This document shows, piece by piece, positions 5,656 to 5,963 of a stretch of 5,963 bases of DNA (the stretch's first letter is position 1; every line of letters starts with the position of its first letter). A model generated the notes under the pieces. That model was not told the DNA's origin. It did no database searches and was given only the letters and a program-made list of their open reading frames with translations. The stretch comes from Planctomycetaceae bacterium (GTDB lineage Bacteria > Planctomycetota > Planctomycetia > Pirellulales > Thermoguttaceae), in assembly GCA_031259095.1 (NCBI GenBank), contig JAIRLW010000292.1:1-5963 (forward strand), given 5' to 3'. Position numbers and translations under genes: made by a program.

Positions 5656-5925
5656 TCATGATTCTTTACGTTTTTGGAGAAATTCTTCGACCTCTTCTGG
5701 AGAATCCCAGAGAAAGGACAATGTACCAAAAACACGATTCGGATCGGTAAAATGTTTATCTCCTTGTTCCTCTGTCAATTCTTCCAGTGTTTTCTGTTGT
5801 TTCAAATGATAGTTATTTTCCGGCAAGGGCGGAGTTTTTTTCATAACAACAATTTCCGTACCGCAAAACTCCGGCGGTAGGATAATAGAGCCGTTGTCCG
5901 GTACCAATGTTTCATAACGCAACAT
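5656..5925 (-). CDS. Small AbrB/MazE-like antitoxin-type protein
   Basis: An 89-residue protein resembling small antitoxins with an AbrB/MazE-type N-terminal swapped-hairpin domain. Residues 4-28 follow the pattern of such domains: a strand ending in VPDNGSI, then ILPPEFCGTEIVVM (the family's G-x-I-x-LP-x-E...G...V pattern). The middle is charged and Gln-rich. The C-terminal FGTLSFLWDSPEEVEEFLQKRKES (66-89) is the acidic helix with W-D-x-x-E-E-V-x-E-F seen in many small antitoxins, where it usually binds the toxin. No toxin gene follows: the next 125 bases before the ATPase hold only very short frames, so a partner, if any, would lie beyond the right edge or be lost. CGGAG eight bases before the ATG supports this start. 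Two TGA stop codons stand in a row. Function as an antitoxin is inferred from pattern only. Confidence 0.72.
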   Translation of the reverse strand: MLRYETLVPDNGSIILPPEFCGTEIVVMKKTPPLPENNYHLKQQKTLEELTEEQGDKHFTDPNRVFGTLSFLWDSPEEVEEFLQKRKES

Positions 5926-5933
5926 TATTCAAT

Positions 5934-5938
5934 CTCCG
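5934..5938 (-). promoter_or_regulatory. Shine-Dalgarno site for the antitoxin-like gene
   Basis: CGGAG on the minus strand is eight bases before the ATG at 5923-5925 and supports that start codon. Confidence 0.6.
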
Positions 5939-5963
5939 CAAAATGTTTTGATAATTTGATTTT

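Noticed and set aside
5926..5963. Tail of a further minus-strand gene at the right edge
   Set aside because: Two frames are open to the edge, one ending in a TAATG overlap with the antitoxin-like start (tail KIKLSKHFAEIE). Only 12 codons are visible, so coding cannot be told from chance.

Overview
The window is a bacterial chromosomal segment in which every supported gene lies on the minus strand. In transcription order, from high to low coordinate, the genes are: a small AbrB-like antitoxin-type protein, an ABC/AAA-type ATPase, a small PD-(D/E)XK-like protein, the protease subunit ClpP, a coiled-coil lipoprotein, an HI0074-family (HEPN-fold) protein, a GNAT acetyltransferase, and the N-terminal three quarters of cysteinyl-tRNA synthetase. 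The synthetase runs off the left edge.

The likely source is a moderately AT-rich member of the Planctomycetes or a relative. This rests on two points recalled from family knowledge and not checked by search. First, the cysteinyl-tRNA synthetase carries a roughly 25-residue insertion before its signature loop, which reads KISKS followed by KGASAF. Second, the lipoprotein has a short lipobox signal, then a coiled coil, then a proline-rich tail, like small lipoproteins common in that phylum. The call is moderate in confidence.

Layout: cysS (1-1073) is followed by 486 bases without a gene (1074-1559), which hold several repeat-like structures. The GNAT gene and the HI0074-family gene are only 17 bases apart and probably share a transcript, with the lipoprotein gene 54 bases upstream of them. 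clpP stands between gaps of 93 and 95 bases. The ATPase and the small nuclease-like gene overlap by 8 bases, so they are almost certainly a translationally coupled pair. The antitoxin-like gene at the right edge is 125 bases upstream of the pair.

The most interesting part is the ATPase plus PD-(D/E)XK-like pair (3763-5530). Its architecture, an ABC-type ATPase coupled to a small predicted nuclease and visibly AT-rich next to housekeeping genes, resembles two-gene anti-phage systems, but I cannot assign it to a named system. The HI0074-family protein has no nucleotidyltransferase partner here and has lost the RNase-type motif. Noncoding DNA contains a heptamer array in front of cysS, a related 20-base repeat in front of both the lipoprotein and ATPase genes, and a large imperfect palindrome built of CACGAA units.
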